From: Treponema sp.
Lineage (GTDB): Bacteria > Spirochaetota > Spirochaetia > Treponematales > Treponemataceae
NCBI RefSeq assembly: GCF_024696245.1
Contig: NZ_JAILGZ010000162.1
Coordinates: forward strand, 1 to 60,163
DNA: 60,163 nt
Direction: 5' to 3'
In this document: positions 9,086 to 17,133 of the stretch, piece by piece
How positions within the stretch are numbered: the stretch's first letter is position 1
Layout: every line of letters begins with the position of its first letter
Made by a program: the position numbers and the translations under genes
The notes under the pieces: generated by a model
The model's input: the letters and a program-made list of their open reading frames with translations, nothing else
What the model was told of the DNA's origin: nothing
Databases searched by the model: none

Positions 9086-10549
9086 TTATTCCTCTTCAAA
9101 AACAAATTCAGCACCGCACTTAGGACAATGTGTCATATCCAAAGTGATTTTTTCTCCACATTCAGGACAATAGTAACAATCTTCATCATCCTGAACTTCT
9201 TCAGATGATTCTGTTTCTTCAGCTACTGCTTCTTCTTCAGATTCATCTTCAAATTCAACATTTTCATTGATGATTTTGTTAATAGCTTCGATATCGTCTG
9301 CATTAACACCCTGAACCTTAATGGCAGTACCGTCTTCTACAGCAGCCATAAACTGTTCAATATCATCGATTCCTGCTTCCTTAAGGAGAGCAGCAATATC
9401 CTGATTAACACCTGGAAGCTGAGAAACTGTTGTAATCTCTTCATATGATTCTTCAGCAGATTCATTAAAGAGGGATTCAGCAGCCTTACGTGTATCTGTT
9501 TCTGTAAGGTCAAGTTCTGCAGCCTGTTCTTCTGTCTTAACATCAATGAGCCAGTCACAAAGACGGTTTGCAAGACGAACATTCTGTCCCTGCTTACCAA
9601 TTGCAAGAGAGAAAGAGCTCTCAGGTACGATTGCAAGAGCTTCCTTCTTTTCTGCATCACGAATAACAACCTGTGTTACTTCTGCAGGAGAAAGGGCGTT
9701 TTTGATGAATACATGAGGATCTTCATCATATTTAAGGATATCAATTTTTTCACCTTCAAGTTCACGGATTACAGCCTGAATGCGCACACCCTTAGGACCT
9801 ACACAGGCACCAACAGGATCTACGTCAATCTTGTTTGAATAAACTGCAATCTTTGAACGATAACCGGCTTCACGTACAACTTTGTAAACGCTTACAATTC
9901 CTTCTGAGATTTCAGGAACTTCATTTTCGATTGTATCCTGAACAAACTTAGGATCTGAACGGCTGAGAACAATCTGAATACCGGTATTTGTCTTTTTAAT
10001 ATCTACGATAAGAGCCTTAATGCGGTCTCCCTTACCATAAGATTCCCTTGGACTCTGAAATTTCTGAGGAAGCATACCTTCTACTTTTCCAAGGTCAACA
10101 AAAATATTTCCATTGCGTTCACGCTGATAGTAACCGATTATAATCTGTCCTATCTTATCTTTATATTCATTGTAAAGATTATCCTTATAGCGTTCGTTAA
10201 AACCCTGATGAGCCATCTGCTTACCGGTTGTTACTGCTGAACGTTCAAAATTATGAGGATCTACAAGAATATCAATTTCATCTCCGATTTCACATTCAGA
10301 GCTGAGCTTAAGTGCTTCTTCAAGCTCAATTTCCTGAGAAGGATCATAAACACCGTCAACAATAGTCTTGCGGGAATAAACCATAACGTCAGACATATCA
10401 TCTGCAAATTTTACGATACAGTTGTCGGAAGTACCGAATGTCTTTTTGTAAGCCGCTTTAATTGTGTTTTCTACTGTCTGCCTGATTGAATCCTCACTAA
10501 GCCCCTTTTCTGCAGCCAGTGCCCGGATTGCATCTGCCATTTCTGACAT
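9086..10549 (-). CDS. nusA: Transcription termination/antitermination factor NusA with C-terminal zinc ribbon
   Basis: 487 residues. The N-terminal RNA polymerase-binding domain (to about 130) is followed by S1 (GNIFVDLGKVEGMLP), KH1 (VDPVGACVGPKGVRIQAV) and KH2 (SLAIGKQGQNVRLA). A helix-hairpin-helix-like region (ISQLPGVN/ALLKEAGIDDIEQF-type segments, about 375-440) and an acidic stretch come next. The chain ends with a zinc-ribbon-like segment holding Cys458, Cys461, Cys464, Cys475 and Cys478 (CPECG and CPKCG knuckles). This last element is not part of textbook NusA. The start has AGGGGG just upstream. It stands between rimP (11 bases) and infB (9 bases). The ylxR gene that often follows nusA is missing. 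Confidence 0.95.
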   Translation of the reverse strand: MSEMADAIRALAAEKGLSEDSIRQTVENTIKAAYKKTFGTSDNCIVKFADDMSDVMVYSRKTIVDGVYDPSQEIELEEALKLSSECEIGDEIDILVDPHNFERSAVTTGKQMAHQGFNERYKDNLYNEYKDKIGQIIIGYYQRERNGNIFVDLGKVEGMLPQKFQSPRESYGKGDRIKALIVDIKKTNTGIQIVLSRSDPKFVQDTIENEVPEISEGIVSVYKVVREAGYRSKIAVYSNKIDVDPVGACVGPKGVRIQAVIRELEGEKIDILKYDEDPHVFIKNALSPAEVTQVVIRDAEKKEALAIVPESSFSLAIGKQGQNVRLANRLCDWLIDVKTEEQAAELDLTETDTRKAAESLFNESAEESYEEITTVSQLPGVNQDIAALLKEAGIDDIEQFMAAVEDGTAIKVQGVNADDIEAINKIINENVEFEDESEEEAVAEETESSEEVQDDEDCYYCPECGEKITLDMTHCPKCGAEFVFEEE

Positions 10550-10560
10550 ATCAAGCCCCC

Positions 10561-11043
10561 TTATAAATTAAAAAATTTTGCCTTAGCAATATCTACATAG
10601 GAAACGGATTTTTTACTTCCGTCCTCTGATTCCAAAGTTAAATGATTATCGTCTGCCTCAATAAGTACACCTGCAACCCAGTCACTTACAGTCTTATCCC
10701 AGACACGAATTTTTCTGCCGGTAAAAACTGTAAATTCCCAGGCGTTCTTTATATTACGGTCAACACCAGGAGAACAAACTTCCATATAAAGATTATCTTC
10801 TGTAAGTGAGGAATACTTTCTCTGCAGAAGTTCAAGAATTTTAGGCCCTAAAAGATGGTGAACTTTGGAGCAGTCAGCAACACCAATATCCTTTTTTATA
10901 TCAGCTGGTGAAATTACTGCCGTTACATAAAAATCGCCGTTTTTTGGCGCAACCTGAAGTTCAACAAGAACAAAACCAGCAGACAGAACACTCTCTGCGC
11001 TTTCCTTAAAATAAGGATTATTTTCAGGTGAATTAAACTCCAA
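10561..11043 (-). CDS. rimP: Ribosome maturation factor RimP
   Basis: 160 residues, normal length. RimP binds the 30S subunit during assembly. The N-terminal alpha/beta domain carries VLVELQVAPKNGDFYVTAVI and the family core LYMEVCSPGVDRNIKNAWEF (SPGxDR motif). A C-terminal SH3-like domain follows (RKIRVWDKTVSDWVAGVL). The start is TTG at 11041-11043, with AGAGG 7 bases upstream; no suitable ATG exists. It opens the nusA-infB operon, as in most bacteria. The gap from the preceding terminator is short (about 30 bases), so the promoter may overlap that terminator or some read-through may feed the operon. Confidence 0.93.
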   Translation of the reverse strand: MEFNSPENNPYFKESAESVLSAGFVLVELQVAPKNGDFYVTAVISPADIKKDIGVADCSKVHHLLGPKILELLQRKYSSLTEDNLYMEVCSPGVDRNIKNAWEFTVFTGRKIRVWDKTVSDWVAGVLIEADDNHLTLESEDGSKKSVSYVDIAKAKFFNL

Positions 11044-11075
11044 TCTTTACCTCTGTAATGCCTTTAACGATTAAA

Positions 11076-11105
11076 CTAAAAAAAAGGAGCCGTTGTCCGG
11101 GCTCC
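11076..11105 (-). terminator. Intrinsic terminator of the RluA-type gene
   Basis: A GGAGCC/GGCTCC stem (11086-11091 with 11100-11105) with an 8-base loop is followed on the minus strand by eight T residues. It lies 115 bases beyond the pseudouridine synthase stop and just before rimP. Confidence 0.8.
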
Positions 11106-11220
11106 ACTTTAAAGTTTATTAAAATGTTACTTACATTAACATTTAGAACAGATTCTGTCAACTCCATGAAAAGCTCCGGAGAAAATCAGTGGGGAATCCA
11201 TAAAAAAAGTGACATAACAT

Positions 11221-11886
11221 TCAGTCTGAAAACTTATAGAAATGCTCCGGCAAATCAACCTGAAGAACCTTTTCTTTTCCATTAACAGGAATCGTAAGGC
11301 GAACGCAGGCAAGCTGGAGTTTTTTTATTCCCAGCTTCCTCAAAAGCTTGTTAAGTTTAAAGTTTCCATGCTGGTCATCGGCAGCAAGAGGAGCACCGTT
11401 TTTTGCCATCTGAATCCTGATCTGATGCATTCGTCCGGTACCAAGAACAATGTGAACCAGATTCAGCTTTACGCGGCTTTCAGTTTCCGGAATTTCAGCT
11501 TCAACAGACTTAACGACATCAAAGAACAATTCTGCATCCTGAACACGGCCGTGAGCTTCAACCTTAGAAACAAGTTTTCCTTTTCGGGAAGGCTTTCCGT
11601 TGCAGATTACCTCACCGCAGCAAACGCACATGTATTCTTTTTTAACTTCCTTTGTTCCTATTAATGTAGTCCATTTTGAAGCTGCAGCAGGATTTTTTGC
11701 AACTATAAGGAGGCCTGATGTTTCTTTATCAAGACGGTGAACAAGGTGAATTCTGTAACCTAAACGGGCAGAAAGTTCCTCATCAAGGGGATGTGCTATT
11801 CCCTTACCCCCCTGAACCGGAGTACCACAAGGCTTATTTATTACAAGGATTTCGTCGTTTTCAAAAATTATTGGAAAATCTTTCAT
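11221..11886 (-). CDS. RluA-family RNA pseudouridine synthase
   Basis: 221 residues. The catalytic motif HRLDKETSG places the nucleophilic Asp at residue 53. ENDEILVINKPCGTPV (10-25) and GRMHQIRIQMAKNGAPLAAD (about 152-171) are the other conserved blocks of the RluA/RluC/RluD group. There is no N-terminal S4 domain, so it is a short form acting on a position in rRNA or tRNA that the sequence does not define. It is transcribed away from the plus-strand gene at 11918 and ends before its own terminator. The exact target and gene name are not assigned. Confidence 0.9.
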   Translation of the reverse strand: MKDFPIIFENDEILVINKPCGTPVQGGKGIAHPLDEELSARLGYRIHLVHRLDKETSGLLIVAKNPAAASKWTTLIGTKEVKKEYMCVCCGEVICNGKPSRKGKLVSKVEAHGRVQDAELFFDVVKSVEAEIPETESRVKLNLVHIVLGTGRMHQIRIQMAKNGAPLAADDQHGNFKLNKLLRKLGIKKLQLACVRLTIPVNGKEKVLQVDLPEHFYKFSD

Positions 11887-11899
11887 GTGCCGATATTAT
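11871..11899 (+). promoter_or_regulatory. Sigma70-type promoter for the 11918 gene
   Basis: TTGGAA (11871-11876), 17 bases, TATTAT (11894-11899). It lies in the first codons of the divergent pseudouridine synthase and 19 bases before the downstream ATG, leaving room for the AGAGG ribosome site. Confidence 0.5.
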
Positions 11900-11917
11900 A
11901 TAAAAAGAGGTTTATTG

Positions 11918-13081
11918 ATGACAAGAATGACAAGTATAAAAAGAATAATTATCTGCCTGATTGTGACATTGTTTACATTACCGGCTTTCTGCGGAAAAAC
12001 TTATTTTAACAGCTTAAAACCTTCTGTATACATGGATTTACCGGAAGGCTTTGGAGTAAAGGAAACCGGAGAAAACGGCAGGTACTACATGCTGTCTTCT
12101 TCGATACTGCCGGTTACTGCCATTATAAGGATTTACCCCCAGGGCCGTTTTAATTCCAATAAAGAAGCCCTTGATGACGTTATGTCAAAATTTTCACTTT
12201 CTGCCCAGACCGGAGAATTTGAATGGGGGCAGTGTCTTTCTGCCATAAGCATCTTTGAAGGTAATATGCTGGGTATTCAGTCTTCCGGTTTTGCAGCCAG
12301 CACCAGTCTTCCTGACAACCAGGGAACTTTTCTTTACATGATATGGTCTTCATCAGAAAACTTTGAAGATTGCGCCGCCTTTATGGGAAGTTTTATGGAC
12401 AGTCTTTACCTGAGTCCGGACAACAGTCTTGAATGCGGAGCCATGACTGCCTTTGCCTACCCTAAAGAAAGTGAAAAGGAAGAAATTACCGTAAATATTG
12501 AAGGAACAGAAGTAAAAAGCTGGATAAACCCGGTAGATGTAGAAGCCGCAGATTATCTGGTAAAAAGAGAATACAACACCCTCCTTAATTATCAGAAAAG
12601 TCCTGTATGGCAGCTTGCCTGGCAGCGTTACTACAGGATGATTTACAGGGATTCCTGCTCAAGGCTGCTGCAGTTTACCTACGATGCTTATAAAAGCCTG
12701 GCTCCCAACTGTGAAGACAACACGGATTTAGCCACAAAACTCCTTAACTGGACCCAGAACTTTGAATATACAAGGGAAAGCAGGGAGTCTGACTTTGTTT
12801 CCCTTCCGGCAGCGGTCTGCGGAGAAGGCTGTGACTGTGATACAAGATCCATGCTTTTATGTGTAATGCTTAACGGAATGAATATGAACAGCTGTCTTTT
12901 TGTAAGTGCATCTTACGGACACGCAATAGCAGGTCTGGTTTCTGAACACCCGGGATTTGCTTTTACTTTGGGAGAAAAGGCTTATCTTACAGGAGAAACC
13001 ACAGCAAAAGGCCTGTCCTGGGGAAAAATAGCTTCCGACATGACAGACCAGTCACAGTGGATTCCTGTTCTTTTTTATTAA
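11918..13081 (+). CDS. Secreted transglutaminase-like protein, unknown substrate
   Basis: 387 residues. The ATG at 11918 follows AGAGG at 7 bases; a longer frame from 11885 lacks such a site. Residues 1-27 are a signal peptide (basic start, hydrophobic core, ending near AFCG). The C-terminal third resembles the transglutaminase-like/cysteine peptidase fold: GEGCDCDTRSMLL carries a candidate nucleophilic Cys, and YGHAIAGLV a candidate His. The remaining 250 residues are not recognised. It is therefore a periplasmic or envelope protein, perhaps cutting or cross-linking peptides. It stands alone on this strand and runs convergently into the HTH-EIIA gene with 6 bases between the stops. Confidence 0.6.
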   Translation: MTRMTSIKRIIICLIVTLFTLPAFCGKTYFNSLKPSVYMDLPEGFGVKETGENGRYYMLSSSILPVTAIIRIYPQGRFNSNKEALDDVMSKFSLSAQTGEFEWGQCLSAISIFEGNMLGIQSSGFAASTSLPDNQGTFLYMIWSSSENFEDCAAFMGSFMDSLYLSPDNSLECGAMTAFAYPKESEKEEITVNIEGTEVKSWINPVDVEAADYLVKREYNTLLNYQKSPVWQLAWQRYYRMIYRDSCSRLLQFTYDAYKSLAPNCEDNTDLATKLLNWTQNFEYTRESRESDFVSLPAAVCGEGCDCDTRSMLLCVMLNGMNMNSCLFVSASYGHAIAGLVSEHPGFAFTLGEKAYLTGETTAKGLSWGKIASDMTDQSQWIPVLFY

Positions 13082-13087
13082 AATGAA

Positions 13088-13726
13088 TTATTTAGTCAGA
13101 AGATTATAAACTTCTACAGGATCTTCTGACTTTAAAAGAGCATCCCTTAAAGCCTGATCCTTAAGTTTTGCAGTAAAGTAAGCAAGAGTCTGAAGATAAT
13201 AGTTATGCTGGTTGTAAGCGGCACCAATCATAAGAACAATGCGTACAGGAACATCATCCAGGGATGAAAAATCCATAATATCACACTTGGAAATACCAAG
13301 ACTAACTACAAGGTCAGTAATACTTGAGAGCCTTACATGAGGAATTGCAATTCCACGGCCAATAGCTGTAGAAACAAGTTCTTCCCTTTTAAGGATTTCT
13401 TCCTGAAGTTCCTTGGCATCCTTAATCTGAGGAGCTGTTGCCAGATTATCAGAAAGTTCTACAAGTGCATCATGTTTTGTAACGTGATTAAGGAAAATGA
13501 TACGTTCCGGAGAAATAATATTCTTAACTTTGATTTCGCCATCATTTCTGGAAGATCCTGAGAGACGCTGATTAACCCAGTGTTCAATTTCATCCTTCTT
13601 AAAACGCCATACTGTGCCAATCTTTCCGCTGGGAATTTCACCCTTCTGAGCCCAGTCATATACAGTACGTTCACTTACGCGGAGATACTTTGCAACTTCT
13701 TCTATTGTAAGGATATCATCTTCCAT
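13088..13726 (-). CDS. HTH domain-PTS EIIA fusion regulator (PtsN-like)
   Basis: 212 residues. Residues 5-55 are an excisionase/MerR-like winged helix domain (LTIEEVAKYLRVSERTVYDWAQ, then GTVWRFKKDEIEHWV), a likely DNA-binding module. Residues 72-211 are a PTS EIIA domain of the fructose/nitrogen type with phospho-His130 in AIPHVRL. Phosphorylation of the EIIA part would couple DNA binding to PTS or PEP status. No sugar permease is nearby, which fits a regulatory rather than transport role. As I recall, treponemes including T. pallidum carry such an incomplete, regulatory PTS. A TTGACA promoter lies just upstream. Confidence 0.88.
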   Translation of the reverse strand: MEDDILTIEEVAKYLRVSERTVYDWAQKGEIPSGKIGTVWRFKKDEIEHWVNQRLSGSSRNDGEIKVKNIISPERIIFLNHVTKHDALVELSDNLATAPQIKDAKELQEEILKREELVSTAIGRGIAIPHVRLSSITDLVVSLGISKCDIMDFSSLDDVPVRIVLMIGAAYNQHNYYLQTLAYFTAKLKDQALRDALLKSEDPVEVYNLLTK

Positions 13727-13759
13727 TTTTTAAACCTCAAAACATTTTTCTTTTGTCGT

Positions 13760-13788
13760 ATTTTGCAAACTTTACGTTTTTTTGTCAA
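13760..13788 (-). promoter_or_regulatory. Promoter of the HTH-EIIA gene
   Basis: On the minus strand: TTGACA (13783-13788), 17 bases, CAAAAT (13760-13765), 34 bases before the start codon. The -35 box is perfect; the -10 box is weak. Confidence 0.5.
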
Positions 13789-13873
13789 TGTTTACAAACA
13801 GGACTTCATAAAAAAATTACAGGGAGGCACATAGAACTTTTCTTTTTTACAATTATAAACTAATATCAGAAAC

Positions 13874-14935
13874 ATGAAATTAACATCTAAACACAAAATA
13901 GCAATAGGAGTAGCAGCCTTCTGTCTGCTTTATATAATTCTGGCCATGAGACCTCTTGGAAAAGAACTACACTTTATACCTGAATGGACCCAGGACATAT
14001 TCCACGTAGAAGAAAGCAGAGAAACAGAAGAAGACCTTATACCATTCAAACTGGGACAGAACATCGGTTACTTTACAGAAGATGGCAGAATAACAAAAAA
14101 CATACCTTTCCCATACAAAGCATCTATTTCTGACAGCTACTACACTATTTTTGGTGCAAACAATACCAGTGCAGATTTTTATAAGTGTGACGGAAGCAAG
14201 GCCGGCACTATAGAACTTTCCGGCTTTCCTTATTTTGACGGAGACAGGGTTTACCTCTTTTTACCGGGGGGAAATTCCTTTATAAAATGCGATGAAACAG
14301 GTAAAGCCCAGTGGAAATTTGAAAACTACGCTCCAATTACGGCATTCAGTTCAAGTAAAGGGGGAACAATTGCAGGTTATGCAGACGGAACCCTTATTTC
14401 CTTTAACAACGACGGCAGCATTAACCACCGTTTTTCACCAAAAGGAAGCAAATATGAAATTATCTTTGGAGCAGGCATTTCTTCTGACGGTTCATCTGTT
14501 GCCTGTATAAGCGGCAGGGACAGACAGAGATTTGTTGTTGCCAGAAAAGAAAAGGGTCACAGCAGGATTGTTTTTCATGAATACCTTAATGAAGAATCCT
14601 CTGAGCAGGAACTTGTAAAATACTCCCTTAATGACAGGGCAATTTACTACAGTTACAAGGATAATCTTGGCATATACAGCTTTAAGGACGAAAAATCCTT
14701 CCATATTCCTATGAAGGGAAATGTAGTTCAGATTGAAGAATCTGACAGCAGCGGCCTTGTTTTTGTATTAAGCAGGGAAGATTCAAAATATACGGTTACA
14801 GTACTTGAGAAATTTAACCATATTGCAGCAAAGTTCAGTTTTGATGCTGAATGTGCCTTTATTCAGGCAAGAGGGGACAATTTCTTTGTAGGAAGGAACA
14901 GTAAGATTTCCAGACTGACAGTTTCTAAAAAATAG
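13874..14935 (+). CDS. Membrane-anchored protein with beta-propeller-like repeats, unknown function
   Basis: 353 residues. One N-terminal hydrophobic segment (about 9-25, uncleaved anchor or signal) is followed by an extracytoplasmic region. The latter has several short beta-rich units in the style of WD/quinoprotein blades, such as GYADGTLISFNNDGSIN, AGISSDGSSVACISG and IYYSYKDNLGIYSF. No enzymatic motif is visible. No good ribosome site precedes the ATG. The next gene starts 9 bases after its stop and codes for a degenerate M23 protein. The pair looks like an envelope operon, possibly a scaffold for peptidoglycan or cell-wall work. The function is not known to me. Confidence 0.6.
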   Translation: MKLTSKHKIAIGVAAFCLLYIILAMRPLGKELHFIPEWTQDIFHVEESRETEEDLIPFKLGQNIGYFTEDGRITKNIPFPYKASISDSYYTIFGANNTSADFYKCDGSKAGTIELSGFPYFDGDRVYLFLPGGNSFIKCDETGKAQWKFENYAPITAFSSSKGGTIAGYADGTLISFNNDGSINHRFSPKGSKYEIIFGAGISSDGSSVACISGRDRQRFVVARKEKGHSRIVFHEYLNEESSEQELVKYSLNDRAIYYSYKDNLGIYSFKDEKSFHIPMKGNVVQIEESDSSGLVFVLSREDSKYTVTVLEKFNHIAAKFSFDAECAFIQARGDNFFVGRNSKISRLTVSKK

Positions 14936-14944
14936 GAAGGGAAT

Positions 14945-15823
14945 ATGAAAAAGATTATAGCTATTGCAGCATTAACGGCAGGACTTACAGCAGCAGCTTG
15001 TGTTTTTGGAGAGTTTTCATCATTTGACTGGCCTCAGAAGGAAACAGCAGCAGACTCTTTTTATTCATATTTCGGACAGCTTAGAGGGGGAACAATCAGT
15101 ACTTCCCTTATCTTTAATGATATTTCTGACATTAAATCCGTTCAAAAGGGAAAAATCCTTCTTACCATGAGGGAACATTCAAACGACTTTGGCCGCTTTG
15201 AATCTACTTTAGGAAATGCCCTGCTTATTTCCCATGAGGATTCTTTAATGGGAATATACGGAAATCTTGATGAAGATACTCTGGAAAAAAATCTTCCTGA
15301 TACAATAGAAAGCGGAACTTATCTTGGAAAAAGCGGAAATTCAGGCTGGCAGGACGGTTTAAGCTGTCTTGAGTTTCAGGTTCTGGATATAAAGAACTCT
15401 TCTGCAGTAAATCCCCGCATTCCAATGCCCCGCACAGGAACAGAACTTCCTCTTTATGCAACAAACATAACAATTCAGGATGAAAAGGGCATTTACCATA
15501 ATCCCCTTACAGAAAAAAGACTGCCTTCAGGTACCTACAGCATTTATAAAGACAGGCAGAAAACAGCTGTTCCTGCAAAAACCACAGTTTCTGTTAATGG
15601 AGCTGCAGTTGAACACATTCAGTTTGAAACCCTTAACGAAATAAACGGTAAACTTTGTACTTCCGGTGATAAAAGCTATTCCGTAGAAGAACTTTATCCT
15701 GATGATAAGAAGGAGCTTTTAGCCCGTATTCCCCTTACACCAGGAAAAAATTCCATAGGAATTACAATCTCCAATATTCTTAAAGAAAGTAAATCCTACT
15801 ATTTTACACTGGACATTTATTAA
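14945..15823 (+). CDS. Exported M23 (LytM-like) domain protein, probably catalytically inactive
   Basis: 292 residues with a signal peptide (1-22). Residues 90-165 follow the LytM/M23 peptidase pattern: GNALLISHEDSLMGIYGNL, then ESGTYLGKSGNSGW, then LEFQVLD and VNPRIPMPR. The zinc ligands are not there: the usual HxH before the F-E-V strand reads CLEFQ, and no H-x3-D metal pair is visible. It is thus likely a non-catalytic LytM protein, as in NlpD/EnvC-type activators of cell-wall amidases. An unrecognised C-terminal beta-rich domain follows. It is 9 bases downstream of the propeller-like gene and converges on mnmA with 3 bases between stops. Confidence 0.7.
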   Translation: MKKIIAIAALTAGLTAAACVFGEFSSFDWPQKETAADSFYSYFGQLRGGTISTSLIFNDISDIKSVQKGKILLTMREHSNDFGRFESTLGNALLISHEDSLMGIYGNLDEDTLEKNLPDTIESGTYLGKSGNSGWQDGLSCLEFQVLDIKNSSAVNPRIPMPRTGTELPLYATNITIQDEKGIYHNPLTEKRLPSGTYSIYKDRQKTAVPAKTTVSVNGAAVEHIQFETLNEINGKLCTSGDKSYSVEELYPDDKKELLARIPLTPGKNSIGITISNILKESKSYYFTLDIY

Positions 15824-15826
15824 TCA

Positions 15827-17047
15827 TTAATTCTGATCTTCCATTACCCTGACAGCCCGGCTGATTATACCGCCGCCCAGGGTAACTCCTTCACTGTAAA
15901 AGACTACAGACTGACCGGGAGCAACTGCCCTTTGTTTTTCTTCAAATATAACCCTGCAGCAAGGTTCTTTAAAGGACTCCCCTTCTGCAGGAATATAAGG
16001 TTCAACCCTGGCCTTTACCGGTCTTGAAGCCAGACGGATTTTTACCATGGCATCAAAGGCACACTCAGGGTTATAGTCTCCTGCCCACACCAGATCATCT
16101 GCTATAAGTTCAGAAGAGAAAAGTTCATCATCATGACCAAGGACAATTTTGTTTTCCTTTTCGTCGATTTCTGCAACGTAAAGGGGACGGGTTGAACTGA
16201 TTCCAAGGCCCTTTCTCTGACCAATAGTATAATGTTCAATTCCCCTGTGCTTTCCTAAAACATGGCCGTCCCTGTCTATAAAATCACCGGGAATGGAAGG
16301 CTTATCAGAAAAGAGAACTTCTATAAAAGGAGCAGGCATAAAATCCTGGCTTTCTGCCCTTTGAGCAGCTTTAAGATTCCATTCCCTGGCCATTTTAAAT
16401 ACTTCCTTTTTACTGTAAGAACTTAAAGGAAAGCGAACCTTTTCTAAGACAGAAGCAGGTATTCTATGGAGAAAATATGCCTGATCCTTGGAAATATCCA
16501 TGGCTACTGCTACCTGTACAGGACGGCTGTGTCCCTGAGGACTATCTGCTGCCTCCGGTCCGTAAATATTGCGGATATCTTCCATAGGACGAAGGGATTT
16601 TGCATAATGCCCCGTACAAAAATAATCATAGTCAATGCCAAGTTTTGAGATTCCTGCTAAAAGGGCTCCGAATTTTATAAAACGGTTACAGCGGATACAG
16701 GGATTTGGGGTTCTTCCTGCCCGGTATTCTGATTTAAAATAATCCAGTACTTCTTTCTGATAGGCATCCTTAACATCAATAACATGATATTCAATACCCT
16801 GCTCCTTACAGAAAGCCCTGCATTCTTCTATATCGTTTTCTTCCCCAGGACCATAACAGCTGTCATGAAGCTTTACTTCTTCCGGAAGCTGGGGCATATC
16901 GTTTTTCCACAAAGCCATTGTAACACCAATAACGGTGCAACCTCTTTCTTTCAGAAGCTTTGCTGTAACAGAGGAATCAACACCTCCGCTAAGACCTACA
17001 ACTACTACATCGCCTGCTGAAGGCTGTTCAAGTTCTTCATACTTCAT
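15827..17047 (-). CDS. mnmA: tRNA-specific 2-thiouridylase MnmA
   Basis: 406 residues from the ATG at 17045-17047. The enzyme adds sulfur to C2 of the wobble uridine of Lys, Glu and Gln tRNAs. The PP-loop motif GLSGGVDSS lies near the N-terminus. A catalytic Cys is in GRTPNPCIRCNRFIKFG, the second Cys is in the FCTGHYA region or nearby, and KDQAYFLHRIP and HYTIGQRKGLGI are diagnostic. A TTG start at 17072-17074 would add nine residues; neither start has a strong ribosome site. I prefer the ATG because the family begins close to the PP-loop. It is divergent from the phosphohexomutase gene. Confidence 0.93.
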   Translation of the reverse strand: MKYEELEQPSAGDVVVVGLSGGVDSSVTAKLLKERGCTVIGVTMALWKNDMPQLPEEVKLHDSCYGPGEENDIEECRAFCKEQGIEYHVIDVKDAYQKEVLDYFKSEYRAGRTPNPCIRCNRFIKFGALLAGISKLGIDYDYFCTGHYAKSLRPMEDIRNIYGPEAADSPQGHSRPVQVAVAMDISKDQAYFLHRIPASVLEKVRFPLSSYSKKEVFKMAREWNLKAAQRAESQDFMPAPFIEVLFSDKPSIPGDFIDRDGHVLGKHRGIEHYTIGQRKGLGISSTRPLYVAEIDEKENKIVLGHDDELFSSELIADDLVWAGDYNPECAFDAMVKIRLASRPVKARVEPYIPAEGESFKEPCCRVIFEEKQRAVAPGQSVVFYSEGVTLGGGIISRAVRVMEDQN

Positions 17048-17133
17048 ATAAAAACAATCTATAGGAAAACTCAACTTTGTTAAATATGTAAAGAAAAGAT
17101 TCAGCTGATTAATGGCAGGAATTAAAATGCGTA

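Noticed and set aside
14945-15823. Active M23 endopeptidase
   Set aside because: The expected His and Asp zinc ligands are not visible; CLEFQ stands at the HxH position.
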